A stretch of DNA of 64,000 nt, taken from positions 80,328,151-80,392,150 of the forward strand of contig NC_133120.1 in assembly GCF_033568475.1 (NCBI RefSeq), in the 5' to 3' direction. The stretch comes from Henckelia pumila. Lineage: Eukaryota > Streptophyta > Magnoliopsida > Lamiales > Gesneriaceae. A program made the position numbers and the translations under genes. Position 1 is the stretch's first letter, and every line of letters begins with the position of its first letter. Below the pieces are notes generated by a model. That model made no database searches. It was not told the origin of the DNA and worked only from the letters and a program-made list of their open reading frames with translations. Positions 35,896 to 47,839 of this stretch are shown one piece after another.

Positions 35896-36210
35896 TCTCT
35901 CCCTATATATAAAGAATCTTCCCCTTAGACACCATCTTTTAAATTACGGAAATTGCCCTTATGTAATATAAATATTATAATTTTATTTTTATTTGTTTTT
36001 TTTATATTTCAAATTTCCATATTTTTCTCAACTAAACATTGTAGATAAGATAAATTGATAAAAAAAAATTTAAATTTATTTTTATATTATTTTATAAATG
36101 TTAAAAAATAAATTTAAATATTATTTAAAAAATAATATTTATATATAACATACAATATTAAATATATTGCATGATTTTATACACACGCAACGCGTGTGCG
36201 ATTATGCTAG
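35896..36210 (+). mobile_element. 315 bp non-autonomous Helitron
   Basis: The 5' end is TCTCTCCCTATATATAAAG after A. The 3' end has a hairpin CACACGC-AAC-GCGTGTG followed by CGATTATGCTAG and then T. The TC start, 3' hairpin, CTAG terminus and A/T insertion site all fit plant Helitrons. No coding sequence is present. Confidence 0.78.
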
Positions 36211-36769
36211 TATTGATTTAAATATAAGGAGAACAACGTCTACAAATGGTTCAGATTCAAACCTCCTTTTGATCTCGGATAATAAATATTTAAATTAAGA
36301 ATTGTTAAAAGGAACAAATCGAATGTTTAAATCACAAATGTTAGATAAAAGAAAATTATAAATTTGTTATATATAGATGATATTTAGGTGATTGCTTTGA
36401 TTGTAATATTTTTTTTTTCTAAATCTCTATTAAATTTATAACATGTTATTAACACGAGTGCTCTTCAAGGTAGAGAAAAAAAAATTATTATTGTCTTTGT
36501 ATGAATGTTCTCTAAGACCTGTAAAAAAAATGAATGCTTTGTAATGAATTCGTATTGTATTTTTCGATCGATACATGTGAAATATAAAATAAATCCGAAG
36601 TTCAAATTTTAGTTTTCAAATGCATTATTTGATACAACTTGTTAATAGATAATATATACTATTTATCTCTTATAATTGTTCCTATCGAACAATTTTTGTT
36701 CTCTTGCCTGAAGCGTTATAGTTAATTGATTTTTAATCTCCTTAACCCCTTCAAAAAAAAAATGTAAGA

Positions 36770-38880
36770 ATAACTAAGGCGTCAAAACTAAGGAGCCTGA
36801 TTGTCCTAAAGATACCGTGACACAAATAATATAATAAAACTTCAGAAAAGTTTTAGGTATCTGAAAAATTATGAAGATCGATGTCTCTGCAGGACCATAT
36901 AATAATAATACTTTACCGCATATGATTCTAAAATATGCCAGAAGCATGATTGTCCTACTGGTTCAAAGATAAAGTACCTAGAAAAAAAAAGGTACAAGTA
37001 AAACAATGATTGAAAGCTCTAGAAGAAGCAACCTCACACATTACAACAAGAGAAATAAATGACACAGATGTGAATAATGTGATTCATGAAGAACCACAGT
37101 CATATGAAAATATCGAGACTTCACAATTATTTGATATCTCGTAAAATATGAGATCAAAGAAATTCAAACATCGATAATGTTTTCACTCTTAACGTGACCC
37201 TTGATATTATGCAAGGTATTGATGATTCCGAACTACAATATGTTAAAGATTGTCAACAAATAAATGGCTGGCCGAAATGGAAGGAAGCTATATAAGCTGA
37301 ATTAGGTTCTCTAGAAAAACATAAAGTTTTTGGACTTGTAATTCAAACACCTAAAAATGTAGTCCATGTATGATACAAATGGGTAATTGTACGAAAAATA
37401 AACGAAAATAGCAAAATTGTAAGATACAAAGCCAGACTTGTAGCCCATGGTTTCTTTTAAAGACCTGGAATCAACTATGAGAAAACTTACTCACTTGTGA
37501 CGAATGCCACCACTTTCCGATTCTTTATTAGCTTTGCTTAATCAGAAACTTTGGACATGCATGTGATTTATGGACTGGTCACTGCATATTTATATAGTTC
37601 ATTTGATAGTGACATATACATGAAAATCTATGAAAAATTTAAACCATCATAAGCAAGTGATACAACCCCAATACCATGTTCTCAATAAAACCTCAAAGGT
37701 TGTTCTATGAATTAAAACATTCCAAGCACATGTGGTACAATCGCCTTAATTAGTAAATACTTACCACACCAAGGTTACAAAAATAATGTTATTAGTTAAT
37801 GTGTTTTTACCCAAAAAAAGAAAAGAAAAAAAAAACGGATACGAGTTTTGCAATCGTGACAGTATATGTCGATGATCTAAATCTTATAAAAACTCTCGAA
37901 AAGTTCACCAAAATTGTCAATCATTTAAAAAAATAAATTTGAGATGAAAGATTTGGGAAATAAATAGTTTTGTCTTGAATTGCAAATTGAACATTTATCA
38001 AAAGGAATATTTGTTCATCAATGATCAATCTTCATACACAGAGAAAATATTAAAACGCTTTTACATGGACAAATCACATTCATTAGCATCGCCAAGGCTC
38101 GTTCGATCATTTGACACTAATAAATATAATTTTCATGTGCTTGAAGATGGAGAAAATATCATTGGTCATGAAACAACATTTCTTAGTGCAATTGGTATAT
38201 TGTCATACCTTGCAAACTGTACTCGGCCATTATGTTAACCTTCTAGCAAGATATAATTTTTTTTTCAACCCGAAGATATTGGAATGATGTAAAACACATA
38301 TTTCATTACCTTCGCGATACAACTGACATGAGGTTATTTTATTCGGAAAAATCAATTTTCTCTTTAATAGGATATGCAAATGCAGGCTATCTTTTAGATC
38401 CACATAAAGTCAAATCACAAACGGGTTATGTGTTTATACGAGGGAACACCGTTGTTTCACGGAAGTTGACAAAACAAAACTTCGACAGCGACATCATCAA
38501 ATCATCGTGAGATCATTGCAATGCACGAAGCAAGCGAGAATGTATTTGGTCGAAGTCTGTAACCCAACATATTCAAGAATCATGTGGACTACCAACAACG
38601 AAAGATAGCCCGACAACTATTTTTGAAGATAGTGCTGCCATTGCACAACTAAAGGGAGGATAATCAAAGGCGGTCGAACGAAACATATTTCACCAAAGTT
38701 TTTCTACACAAACGAACTTCAAAAGAAATGTGATATTGATGTCCACAAATTTGTTTCAGTGACAATATAGTTGATTTATTCACAAAAGTATTTCCGACAT
38801 CAACATATAAGAAACAAGTGCACAAGTTATGAATACATCAATTAAAGGATCTTCGATAATTGAAATCAGGGGAGTATTAG
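36770..38880 (+). pseudogene. Decayed Ty1/copia polyprotein (RT-RNase H)
   Basis: Plus-strand reading in shifting frames gives copia reverse transcriptase and RNase H segments. These include WKEAI and LEKHKVF (about 37275-37330), VRYKARLVAHGF (about 37425-37460), VYVDDLNLI with the RT active-site doublet (about 37865-37890) and GYANAGYLLDPHKVKSQTGY (about 38370-38430). Stop codons and frameshifts occur every few dozen codons. The end, with AAATCAGGGGAGTATTAG at about 38862-38879, looks like a polypurine tract, so the following TTGTTGTACTC is probably LTR start. This is an old, non-functional copy. Confidence 0.85.
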
Positions 38881-39603
38881 TTGTTGTACTCTTTTTTCTT
38901 TGTTCAGTTTTTTTCCACTGAATTTTACTGTTAAGGTTTTAACGACGCAGTGTTAGATTCTCCATCAATCATCTAAGGAAGGGTAATTATATATATATAT
39001 ATATTAAATTTATAACAAAATTCAAATTGTTTCGTGAATTATTCTTATCCGTACATATATGCTGGCCCAAGTACTTTTCCTGAAACATGGGCCGGGCCGA
39101 AACGTAATAGATCAAATTTCAGAAGCATAAGTGGACTAGCCCATAATGACATTGTTTGAGTCCAGAATTAGGACTGTCGTGCAAGGCCTGCAATCTAATT
39201 AGGACCTAGACCAACCATGTTTGTTATTGTTATTATTTGTGTTTTTAAAGTTTTGACGTTATTTATTAAACCTAAATTGAGAGGCCCACTCTTATTAATG
39301 ACAATTATTAAACTTAATTTGAGAGGCCCGCTTTTTTTTAAAAAAATAAAAAAATAAATAAAGAAAAGAAAACTTGAGAGGTCCACTCTTATTAATGATA
39401 ATTTGTTTGAACCAATCTTATTAATTATGATTAATTAAATTTAACTTTACTACAACTAACAAGTCAAACATAAAATCATCTTAAAATCTTTATTCAAGTC
39501 AGTATTTTACTGGATTTATTTATTTCTGTATATAATGAAGTTGGGAGAATTTTTTCTCTAATTAACTCAATTAAGTGCAACTTCGACCTTAGCGTCATAT
39601 AAA
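38881..39603. other. Probable copia LTR remnant and intergenic DNA
   Basis: The first part (TTGTTGTACTCTTTTTTC) has the usual look of a copia 3' LTR start, but an end could not be placed. The rest contains direct repeats of a GAGAGGCCCACTCTTATTAA-type motif near 39280 and 39375. No gene is supported. Confidence 0.45.
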
Positions 39604-39905
39604 TTAGAGTCGTCAAAACGGGTTGATGGACGGGTAGGCCAACCACAACCCGCTACAACCCGTAATTTAATGGGATGGTTGGGCCGAGAGATTTCGAACC
39701 CAAAACCCACCTATTTAGCGAGATGGGGATGAACTTATCCGCCAGACCTAGAAAAATTTTAAAATTATTATATTAGGTGATTCGAAGCGGATTGAATCAC
39801 AACCCATTACAATTCACCGTTTGGATGAGTTGAGAAATATTAATCCAACCAGTTGGTTAAGTGATGCTAGTCAACCCGATGAGCTCAACATATTTTGACA
39901 GTTGT
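39604..39905. mobile_element. hAT-like MITE, boundaries uncertain
   Basis: The left end TAGAGTCGTCAAAACGGG and the right end TATTTTGACAGTTGTA are imperfect inverted repeats around GGTTG/CAACC-rich subterminal sequence. No convincing target duplication is left. Confidence 0.45.
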
Positions 39906-40295
39906 ACCAATGGATCTGTATTATTTTGGTAAAGATGAAATTGGATATTGGACCCATAATTAGTTCTAACCCTACATCAATTTTAAAATTTAAATAAAGA
40001 ATAGGAGGGATCATTTGAGATAACAATATTTTAGTCTTGTTATTTATATTTTTTTCATTTCTAGTCCTTTTATGAGCGATAAAAAAAATAAAAAATAAAA
40101 AAAACAATAAATTAAAAGACCAAAAATATAAATAGTATACAAATTATAGGACTGAAAATTCACATAAAAAATGAAAACAAGAAAACATAAAAAAAAAAAA
40201 AAAAAAAAACATACAAATCACATTACTCAAATAAAAATTAACTGAACCATTTTGACAATTTCCCGAGTTAGCCATCCCGGCTAGAATCGTAGGTT

Positions 40296-40302
40296 TATAA
40301 AG
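40296..40302 (+). promoter_or_regulatory. TATA box candidate of the COV1-like gene
   Basis: TATAAAG lies 43-49 bp upstream of the chosen ATG at 40345. A start site 25-35 bp downstream would fall near 40325-40335. That is after an out-of-frame ATG at 40313 and would exclude it from the transcript. Confidence 0.4.
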
Positions 40303-40344
40303 ATTTGCGAAAATGGGTAACGTGTCCCTTCTCTCTGTGTTTCA

Positions 40345-43051
40345 ATGGCAGAGGAATTTAGCAGCAATCGGGGAAAGAAAGAGTCATCTGCTGGTTGTTC
40401 GAATTCATTGGGTCAAAAGGATGAAGAAGATCCCGTCAAATCCCCTCCGCGTTCACCAAACAGTTCCTCCACTCGTCAGGTCAATATCTGTCAACATATA
40501 TATTTTTTTCTTTAACTCAGTGTGTCAATAATTTGCCAGAATGCAATATTTTTGCCTTAAATTGACTAAATTTGGGAACTTTTAATCTTAAATGATGAAG
40601 ATTATATGGAATGAATGGTTTTTAAATCATGATCTAATACCTTTTTTCTATTCCAAAATATCCTAGATGGTGCATTGTTGTCGCATCTACAATCTTTGGA
40701 GTGATGATTTGTTGAGTTCTTGAATTTCTTCACTACCCTTGGATTGTATATCTCACACCTAGTTAAAAGTAGTTATTTGCACTTCTTATTCGAGTGAATT
40801 GATGAGTAGATCCGAAGAGTTGAACATGAAATCAGAGTTAGAGTTATAACTGATGGAAAATAATCTCAGAAGAACTGTCTTACGAGGTGCTTCAGTTTTG
40901 ATGTTCTGAATTTCCTCTTTGAATCTTGAGGAAGATTCAGAGTTGAGATCTTCAGAAACATAATTTCATTTTGCGAATACGTTCAAAACAAATGCAGCTT
41001 CGTACTGGTTTTGTTACTATGTAAGATTATTAAATGTCAGTGTTGGGAACTCATCATCAAATGACATGTATAATTTGGAAACTTGTTTCCAAAAATTCAT
41101 GCTGAACTCCCACTCCCTCAAATTAATTTTTATACCCCATACAACACAAAACACCAATAGTATATTTCTCTATTAGAGCAGCCTTTGTACTAGTTTGTTC
41201 CTGGTTCACATTATACACTTTGATAGATATATCTATATAATTTCTTCTGCTAGTAATCATGGTCTAACTTCTGTATTTGATCAGGCCTTCCACGCTGTTT
41301 TTCAGAGTTGGGTTTCAAAGAAGTTTATGACTGGATGGTAATGTGTTGAGTTCAAATGGTCTGAAATGTTTTCCTATCCCTTTTCGAGCTTTCACATAAC
41401 TTTTTCTTGATGAAGTTAAAATTGCAGTGTCGTTCTCTTTCCGGTGGCTGTTACATTTTTCGTGACTTGGTGGTTTATTCAGTTTGTAGATGGGTTTTTC
41501 AGCCCTATATATGAAAGACTTGGTATTGACATATTTGGTGAGTCATTAAATATTTCGATTTTCTGTCGTACGGCACACTCAGCTTTAATTATTGATTCCT
41601 AGTTTCTAATAATAAATCACGCATCATGTCAGAACAGTTACTCAACAAAAATTATTTTTAGGGTGACATATTTGTTGAATTTATTTGTAATGAAATTATG
41701 CTGTCTCAATCAGTCTTATTTCATCTTTTTCGTCTGATTATGAGAGTTGTCATTCTCGTAGTAAGGCTGACAAAATGCAGTTAATCCACTAAATGGCTGC
41801 ATTTTCTCATTAATAGTGGATTTATTTTCCTGATTCTCGCTTTATGTTCGGTGCAGGCCTTGGATTCCTCACATCGTTAATCTTTATTTTCTTTGTTGGT
41901 GTATTTGCTTCATCGTGGTTGGGTGCTACAGTTTTCTTGATAGGGGAATGGTTTATAAAACAAATGCCATTTGTAAAACATTTGTATTCAGCATCCAAGC
42001 AGATTAGCTCTTCTATATCTCCAGGTAACTGTACAAGCCATAGGAACATAAGCTCATAGTTGTTTGACAAAGCAGATTTACTATTTTGGATGTGTCTATT
42101 TTAGTTTTTGGTCACAAAATAAGTTCCAAAGTTTGGTTTTTGAATATAGCATGAAAGCCGATATCTTATAAACATTGTTTTAGTCACCATGATTTTCTGC
42201 TGGAGTTTTTCTTGGATTCTAGAGTTGCACGAGTATCCAGCCATCTCCATACATTCTTGAATACTGATAAAACATCATTTGTTTTCTTTTAGACCAGAAT
42301 ACAACCGCGTTCAAGGAGGTTGCCATCATCCGTCATCCTCGTGTTGGAGAATATGCTATGGGATTCATTACGTCATCCGTTGTTCTTCAGGTTCTTAGCT
42401 CTTGTCTCGTTATTCGCCTTGAAGTTGGATCCCAAAATCACATAGAAATTTGTCTCTTCATCTTGTGCGGGATGATTAGTTGTTTTCCACTTGGGGATCA
42501 AATTCGGTTGGGGTGTGCCATTTCTTACACCATTGAAAATACTGGGAAGGAGGTGTTGTCCTGAATTTTAAACTAGAATAAGTTGTCATCGGAAGATTTT
42601 GATAAAGAAGCCACTTTTTGGTATTTTGGCAGGTCTTGTTGCCCGGGCGAATAGCGGTGTTTACATATAACTGCTTTCGCTTGTCGTTAATTATTCATCT
42701 TGTTGTTTAATTGCAGAGAGATGATGGAGATGAAGAACTATGTTCTGTTTATGTGCCAACTAATCATTTATATATAGGAGACATATTTCTTGTTAACTCT
42801 AAGGAGATTATCAGACCAAATTTGTCTGTCAGAGAAGGCATAGGTGGGTCTTTCTTTATGTCCTTATTATAATATGCCTTTTAACCATTTAAATCAGATT
42901 CTCGAATAGATTCCTTGATATTCTTTATGCTTGGTGTTTTATTGTTTTTTTTTTCTTTTTTCCAGAGATAATTGTTTCTGTTGGGATGTCAATGCCTCAG
43001 TTGCTTACACCTATAGAAAGAGTAACATGCCAGAATGGCATGATTCTCTGA
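40345..43051 (+). CDS. COV1-like membrane protein (LIKE COV family)
   Basis: Seven exons with GT-AG borders and matching phases are visible: 40345-40479, 41285-41337, 41428-41537, 41857-42024, 42293-42390, 42717-42843 and 42966-43051. Together they are 777 bp, encoding 258 residues. Exon 1 gives a Ser/Pro-rich cytosolic N-terminus. Exons 2-3 give SWVSKKFMTG and a first membrane segment (VVLFPVAVTFFVTWWF). Exon 4 gives the second (GFLTSLIFIFFVGVFASSW), then GEWFIKQMPFVKHLYSASKQ. Later exons give FKEVAIIRHPRVGEYAMGFI, the VPTNHLYIGDIFLV stretch, IIRPNLSVREGI and VSVGMSMPQ. These are hallmarks of the plant COV1/LCV (DUF502) family, linked to vascular patterning and Golgi function in Arabidopsis. 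The C-terminus (LLTPIERVTCQNGMIL) is slightly unusual. The gene looks intact. Confidence 0.93.
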
Positions 43052-43368
43052 ATAAAATGGAGCAAGTTGCATATGCATGACGGAATCGAGCTGCACATTC
43101 TCATCGATTATGACCAATTCAAGTCTTACGCCCGCGATCTTCTTTCTCCTTTGACAACAATACTCAGCAGCTGTTAAGTACACAGAATTAGCCTGACGAG
43201 AGTGACGACTGACATTCAAAAATTCAATCTTGTGTTGTGTTATTTTGCTCTTGCTGACTCCATGTACTGATACAAATACATAATTCTTTGGAGCGAAAAC
43301 TTGATTGACCCAAGTGAATTAAAAAAAGTTTGTTACATGAGCTGGAACAATTTATAGAATTAAACGAT
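43052..43368. other. Spacer between two convergent genes
   Basis: These 317 bp separate the stop codons of the COV1-like and COG0212-like genes, which face each other. Both 3' UTRs must lie here and probably overlap. I see no other feature. Confidence 0.7.
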
Positions 43369-45472
43369 TCAACGGCTCCTTCGAGCTGTCGGGGGTAGTT
43401 TTTCCGAAGGGCCACAAGGAAGCTTTTGCCCTGATTCTCGCTCGATTTTACTCTTCAGTTCTCTAAGTATTCTTATTTGACCGAGCTTTTCTGGAGATAA
43501 TTTGTCCCAGTAAATTCCTGTAGGAGTTGTTAACTTTTGACGAGCGCCATGATAAGAAACAAGGACACTGTAAAATATGACAATGAGGAAACTGTACAAG
43601 TTCCAAAAACTTACCTTGAGGCTTGGGAATTGATGTGTTTGTAAAAATTACTTGGCTTGGAGTGCATATGATGTCGACAGGAACGTCGTGAACCAACAGT
43701 TTCTCAACCGGTATGTCATCAACTAGTTGTTCATCATGCACTGTAAACGCATACAACATGTAGAGAGCATGTAATAATACGTACTTCAAAACATTTACTC
43801 GGAGATCCGTTAAAAAAGACTCGGATTCAAGAAAACTTACCAGAGGTGATGACTGGTGTAGAGTCATCTATCGCATCCATGTATCGTAGCATGCCATATT
43901 CAAGTTCTGCAAATCCCTGCACCGATGTTTTTTTCACCATAAACATTCTACTGTACTGGTTCCAACGAATTAAAAGACCGATGGTTGGCTTTCTCAATGG
44001 AAGAAAGGAACATGCTGTACCTCACCCTTCCCAAGTCTTGCACCGGTCTTTGGGTCAACAGCAACAGAACCAATTACGATTAAGTCTACTTTTATCTTCT
44101 CCTCCAGACCAATTGGTTTTCCATATTTAGCGACTCCCACCGACGTACATGCCTCCTTGATGGTGCTTGGGCTTAACATGGAGTCTTCAAGAATGGAGAA
44201 AAACCCAGTCCTCAGACGTGGCTGTGGTGTCAACAGCTTCTTCCCACCTGGTTGAACATTGCAAGCATCAGAACTTCATCATTTCACGATGGCCAGTGGC
44301 CAACCAGGACAGGCCTTAATTGCTTCATAATATCTCTTTGAAAATGTACATTCTTCTGTGTAATAATGCCTTTACTGATATATCATTTCTATGCAACAGG
44401 GGAATATCTAGTGGACCCAAGGAGAATAATAGCTTGAAATCCATCGGTAATTTTTCCTGAAAGGATAAGTTTCCCTAGTAGATACACTAAATTGCTGCCA
44501 CAACTCCTGTTTGCTGTCCTTGATCTCGCTCAAGCACCACACATAGAGTGAATATGATCTTATACATACTATATGTTCTCCCAACACAATACAACGAAAC
44601 CAAGTGGAACAGCCCCGGAACTAAGCGGGGTTAGACCGAAAAAGGACTCAATTGAATTATGAATGGGAAACTTGAATTTATACAAAAGTTATAAATAAAA
44701 ATTAAATCTTTTCTCCTAGAGTCCTCCACTGCTATTGTATCCGCCTCCGCCGGAGGGCGGATACATATGGGACTGCATAACATGAACTTCATAACAGTCA
44801 TAACACAAACTTTTTACAACCAATTAGCTGCAATTTTAATTCAACTCCAGCTAAACTATTATTGAAAAAATTCATCAGCGACAATGACTAACCATTAAGT
44901 GTAAGGAATCTCACTTGCTTTTGTGGTGTATCTGGATTAACTTTTACGCATGCAGCCTCCTTAAACACCTCCAGTTCACTTAACTGCCACACCTCTTAGA
45001 ACAAAAATCACAAAATCGTACGAAATTTTCAAACCCAGCAAGTTAAACTTCAGTAAATAAACAAATGAGTTACTTTGCTAGCGGCTATATGGGAGCCAAG
45101 GAAATTGGGAATCCGATGATGAACTGGCCTGGGGAACTGGGCGATGTTCCGGGCCTCCATCAAATCCCAGACCCGTTTCCTAATGATCCATTTCCACGCC
45201 TTCGGATCCTCCGGATCATGTCCCTCTTTCTCGGAACTCTCCGCCATCGACTTCCGTGCGGCGGCGTCCAGGCTCAGCCTTTCCGCCTCGTACGCCGCCT
45301 CGTTGAAAGTGGGGTCGTTTCGGCGGGCGGCGTTGGAGTAATTACGTGATTTCTCCAGGTTGAACGGTAGAGGAAAATGGAGGGCTTTGGATTGGGGAAT
45401 CGAAGGGAAATTAAGGGTGTGTTTGGATGCGAATGGGAATGAAGAACACTGCTTCAGGAATAGGGCGTCCAT
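43369..45472 (-). CDS. COG0212-type 5-formyltetrahydrofolate cyclo-ligase-like protein
   Basis: Six minus-strand exons with consistent phases were reconstructed: 45472-45074, 44983-44893, 44247-44021, 43916-43841, 43740-43615 and 43517-43369. They total 1068 bp, encoding 355 residues. The Ser/Phe-rich first ~50 residues look like a plastid transit peptide. The mature part has [93 protein letters not shown] and a C-terminal [20 protein letters not shown]. This is the plant COG0212 family, paralogous to 5-FCL. In plants it is reported to lack 5-FCL activity and to be tied to thiamin metabolism; that role is knowledge of the family, not seen here. The gene looks intact and faces the COV1-like gene tail to tail. 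Confidence 0.92.
44737..44764. other. GC-rich hairpin in intron 2 of the COG0212-like gene
   Basis: GTATCCGCC and GGCGGATAC form a 9 bp stem enclosing TCCGCCGGAG, a strong local hairpin in otherwise AT-rich intron sequence. A function is unknown. Confidence 0.5.
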
Positions 45473-45755
45473 TTAAGGCGGCGGTGCAGTGACTGATTTG
45501 AGGTAGTTAAGACGGTTATCTTCTCATTCGATTAGAAGACAGTTGTCTTCATGTCGAGTTGAGGCAAGTTGCGGTTTAGAAAAAGCCACCAAATAAGTCG
45601 CATTTGTTATAAAGATCCAATTTGAAATTGGAAATTTAGATTTTTGCCTTCCTCGTTTCTTTCCCATTTTTCATCCTAGTGTTAACATACTAGTATCAAA
45701 TCATGACTAGACGTTGTTTCATTAATTAATTTTGTGAGACAGATATCCGATTTAA

Positions 45756-46395
45756 GAGCATCCACATTGCTACCATGTTATTAACACAAAAATACTCTCC
45801 AAATCATCAAAAGTTGTAGGCCCCACTGTTAATAACACATCCATCTTTTTACCCACAATCCTATTAACATTAACACTCATTATTTATGGGTTTCACATTT
45901 TACTCAATAATAAAAAATTATTTTATAATAAATAAATATATTTTTATATATTTTAAAATATTTAAATTATTATTGATTTGCGAAATAATAATATTAATTT
46001 TTGAGCTTTGATTTTATTAATTTAAAAAATAATAATAAAATTATTTTAATATATTATTTAATTCAAATATAAAAAATTTAAATTGCAATTAAATATATAA
46101 AAATTCAAAAATCAATCCATTAAAAAAACTTGTACACATTTCATAAAATAATATTATTAAAAAAACACCTTCGAACAAATATATATGTTATTAAAAAAGC
46201 AAAAAAAAAAAAGGAAACAAACATGTGGGGCTCACGACAAATTTAAAAAAAAAATAGAGAGGCGGACGTTCAAAAGAGTGAACGTCCCCCTCTCTCTCTT
46301 TTATTAATGGCAAGTCACAATGTCCAATAACGAAGAGAGAGTGTTAAAATTTAAATGAACGTTATTAACTTTCGTTTAACAGCATTGCAGATGCT
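45756..46395. mobile_element. 640 bp MITE with GAGCATC termini
   Basis: The left end GAGCATCCACATTGCT and the right end AGCATTGCAGATGCT are inverted repeats, flanked by TAA on both sides (45753-45755 and 46396-46398). GTTATTAAC motifs recur near both ends. Termini and the 3 bp duplication fit PIF/Harbinger-type MITEs. An inner hairpin (GGACGTTC/GAACGTCC) lies near 46263-46286. Confidence 0.7.
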
Positions 46396-46398
46396 TAA

Positions 46399-46803
46399 CT
46401 CAGAATAATATTACCATATACTCTTTTCATCTCTCTCATTTAGACTGTATTTCATTTATATATGGTATATTAATATTTAATGTTATATTTCATATTTTTT
46501 AATCAATTTATTTATATTAAATTAATATAATTAACTATTTGTCCAATTATTTTATTCTTAAAATTTTCATTAAAATAATTCTAAAATTTACATTCTCAAA
46601 CATTTTTTTAATTTCTTTTTTCATTCGTCTCAAATACATAGTCTAGTTTTCATTTCGCTTGCAAAAGTATCATTTTATTAGTTGTGCTATGAAAAATTTT
46701 GTGTAGTATATGCTGATTTGAGTGAATTATTATATTTAATATAAATTTTTTTAATGCATGTATGAACCAAATTGATTAATCTAACAAATATAGATCAATG
46801 TGA
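46399..46803. other. AT-rich intergenic stretch
   Basis: No gene or element is recognised here. Confidence 0.6.
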
Positions 46804-46811
46804 CTTTGCAC

Positions 46812-47658
46812 TAGGGCTGACAAATATTTCCGAAATTCCGACCCCGAATTTCTTTCCATTTCCGTCCCGAAAAAATCCCAACCCGAAATTTTCCCGACCC
46901 AAACTTTCGGAATTTTTTCCATCCCGATTAATATCGGGAGCGGGATCGAGAATAAAACTTTATCCCGACAGGATTCCCGACCCGTTCCGAAATAATATAA
47001 TTATATATTTTATTAATATAATAAGCTAAATATTATTAGGTGTCAACTCATATAACAGTATAACACTTAATTGTGGACTTAATTCGCATAATTTTTATTG
47101 TTGGGACGATCAAATTATAAAATCACGAAATGTCATTTTATTTTTGTGTATTTTTTTTAAAAAAATTAATTAATAATTTAATTAATTAATATTTTAAATT
47201 ATCTAATTAGAACAAATATGTAGAACAAGACTCAAGTGATTAATTTGACAATATATTTAACAAAATTTATTTAGTAATTGTATCTGAACATTTTATTAAT
47301 AATTATTCGATACATTTTTTCTCTTAACAAAACTTTGAAACATTATCCGAAATATTTTGATATTATATGTTTTAAGTTGAATATTTATTTTTATTTATAA
47401 ATATAAGTTTCTAAATAGTATATTTAATAAAATTATCACATTTTTTTATTTTTTGAACGAAATCTTAAATTTGAAAAAAAAAATCGGGATTTTCTCTCCC
47501 TACCCGACGGGATCCCGAACATTCGGGATCCCGAATAGTCGGGTTCCGAAATGTTTCGGATATGGGATCGGGAGAAAAAAAAATTTTTTCAATTCTTTTC
47601 GAGACGGGAGTTGGATAGGAGGGTTTACGAGACGGATCCCGACCCTATTTCACCCCTA
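46812..47658. mobile_element. 847 bp hAT-type MITE
   Basis: The left end TAGGGCTGACAAATATTTC and the right end ATTTCACCCCTA are imperfect inverted repeats. Flanks CTTTGCAC (46804-46811) and TTTTACAC (47659-47666) match at six of eight positions. CCCGA/TCGGG subterminal repeats occur near both ends. It has no coding capacity. Confidence 0.7.
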
Positions 47659-47839
47659 TTTTACACGATATATCTATTTTAAATATAAGAATTATTTTGT
47701 GTTTTTCTTATTTTTCATCTTTATGTATGTGTGTATATCTTCACTTTATATTATATTGTACCAGGGATCAAGACACATATGATCCACGTGTAACATTGTA
47801 AGTAAAAATTACGTAAACAAAAAAACTGAGGAAAATAAG

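Noticed and set aside
44590..44640. 5S rRNA-like or other RNA signal (CCCCGGAACTAAGCGGGG)
   Set aside because: Only a short palindrome; no 5S internal control region follows and the rest of the intron is unremarkable.
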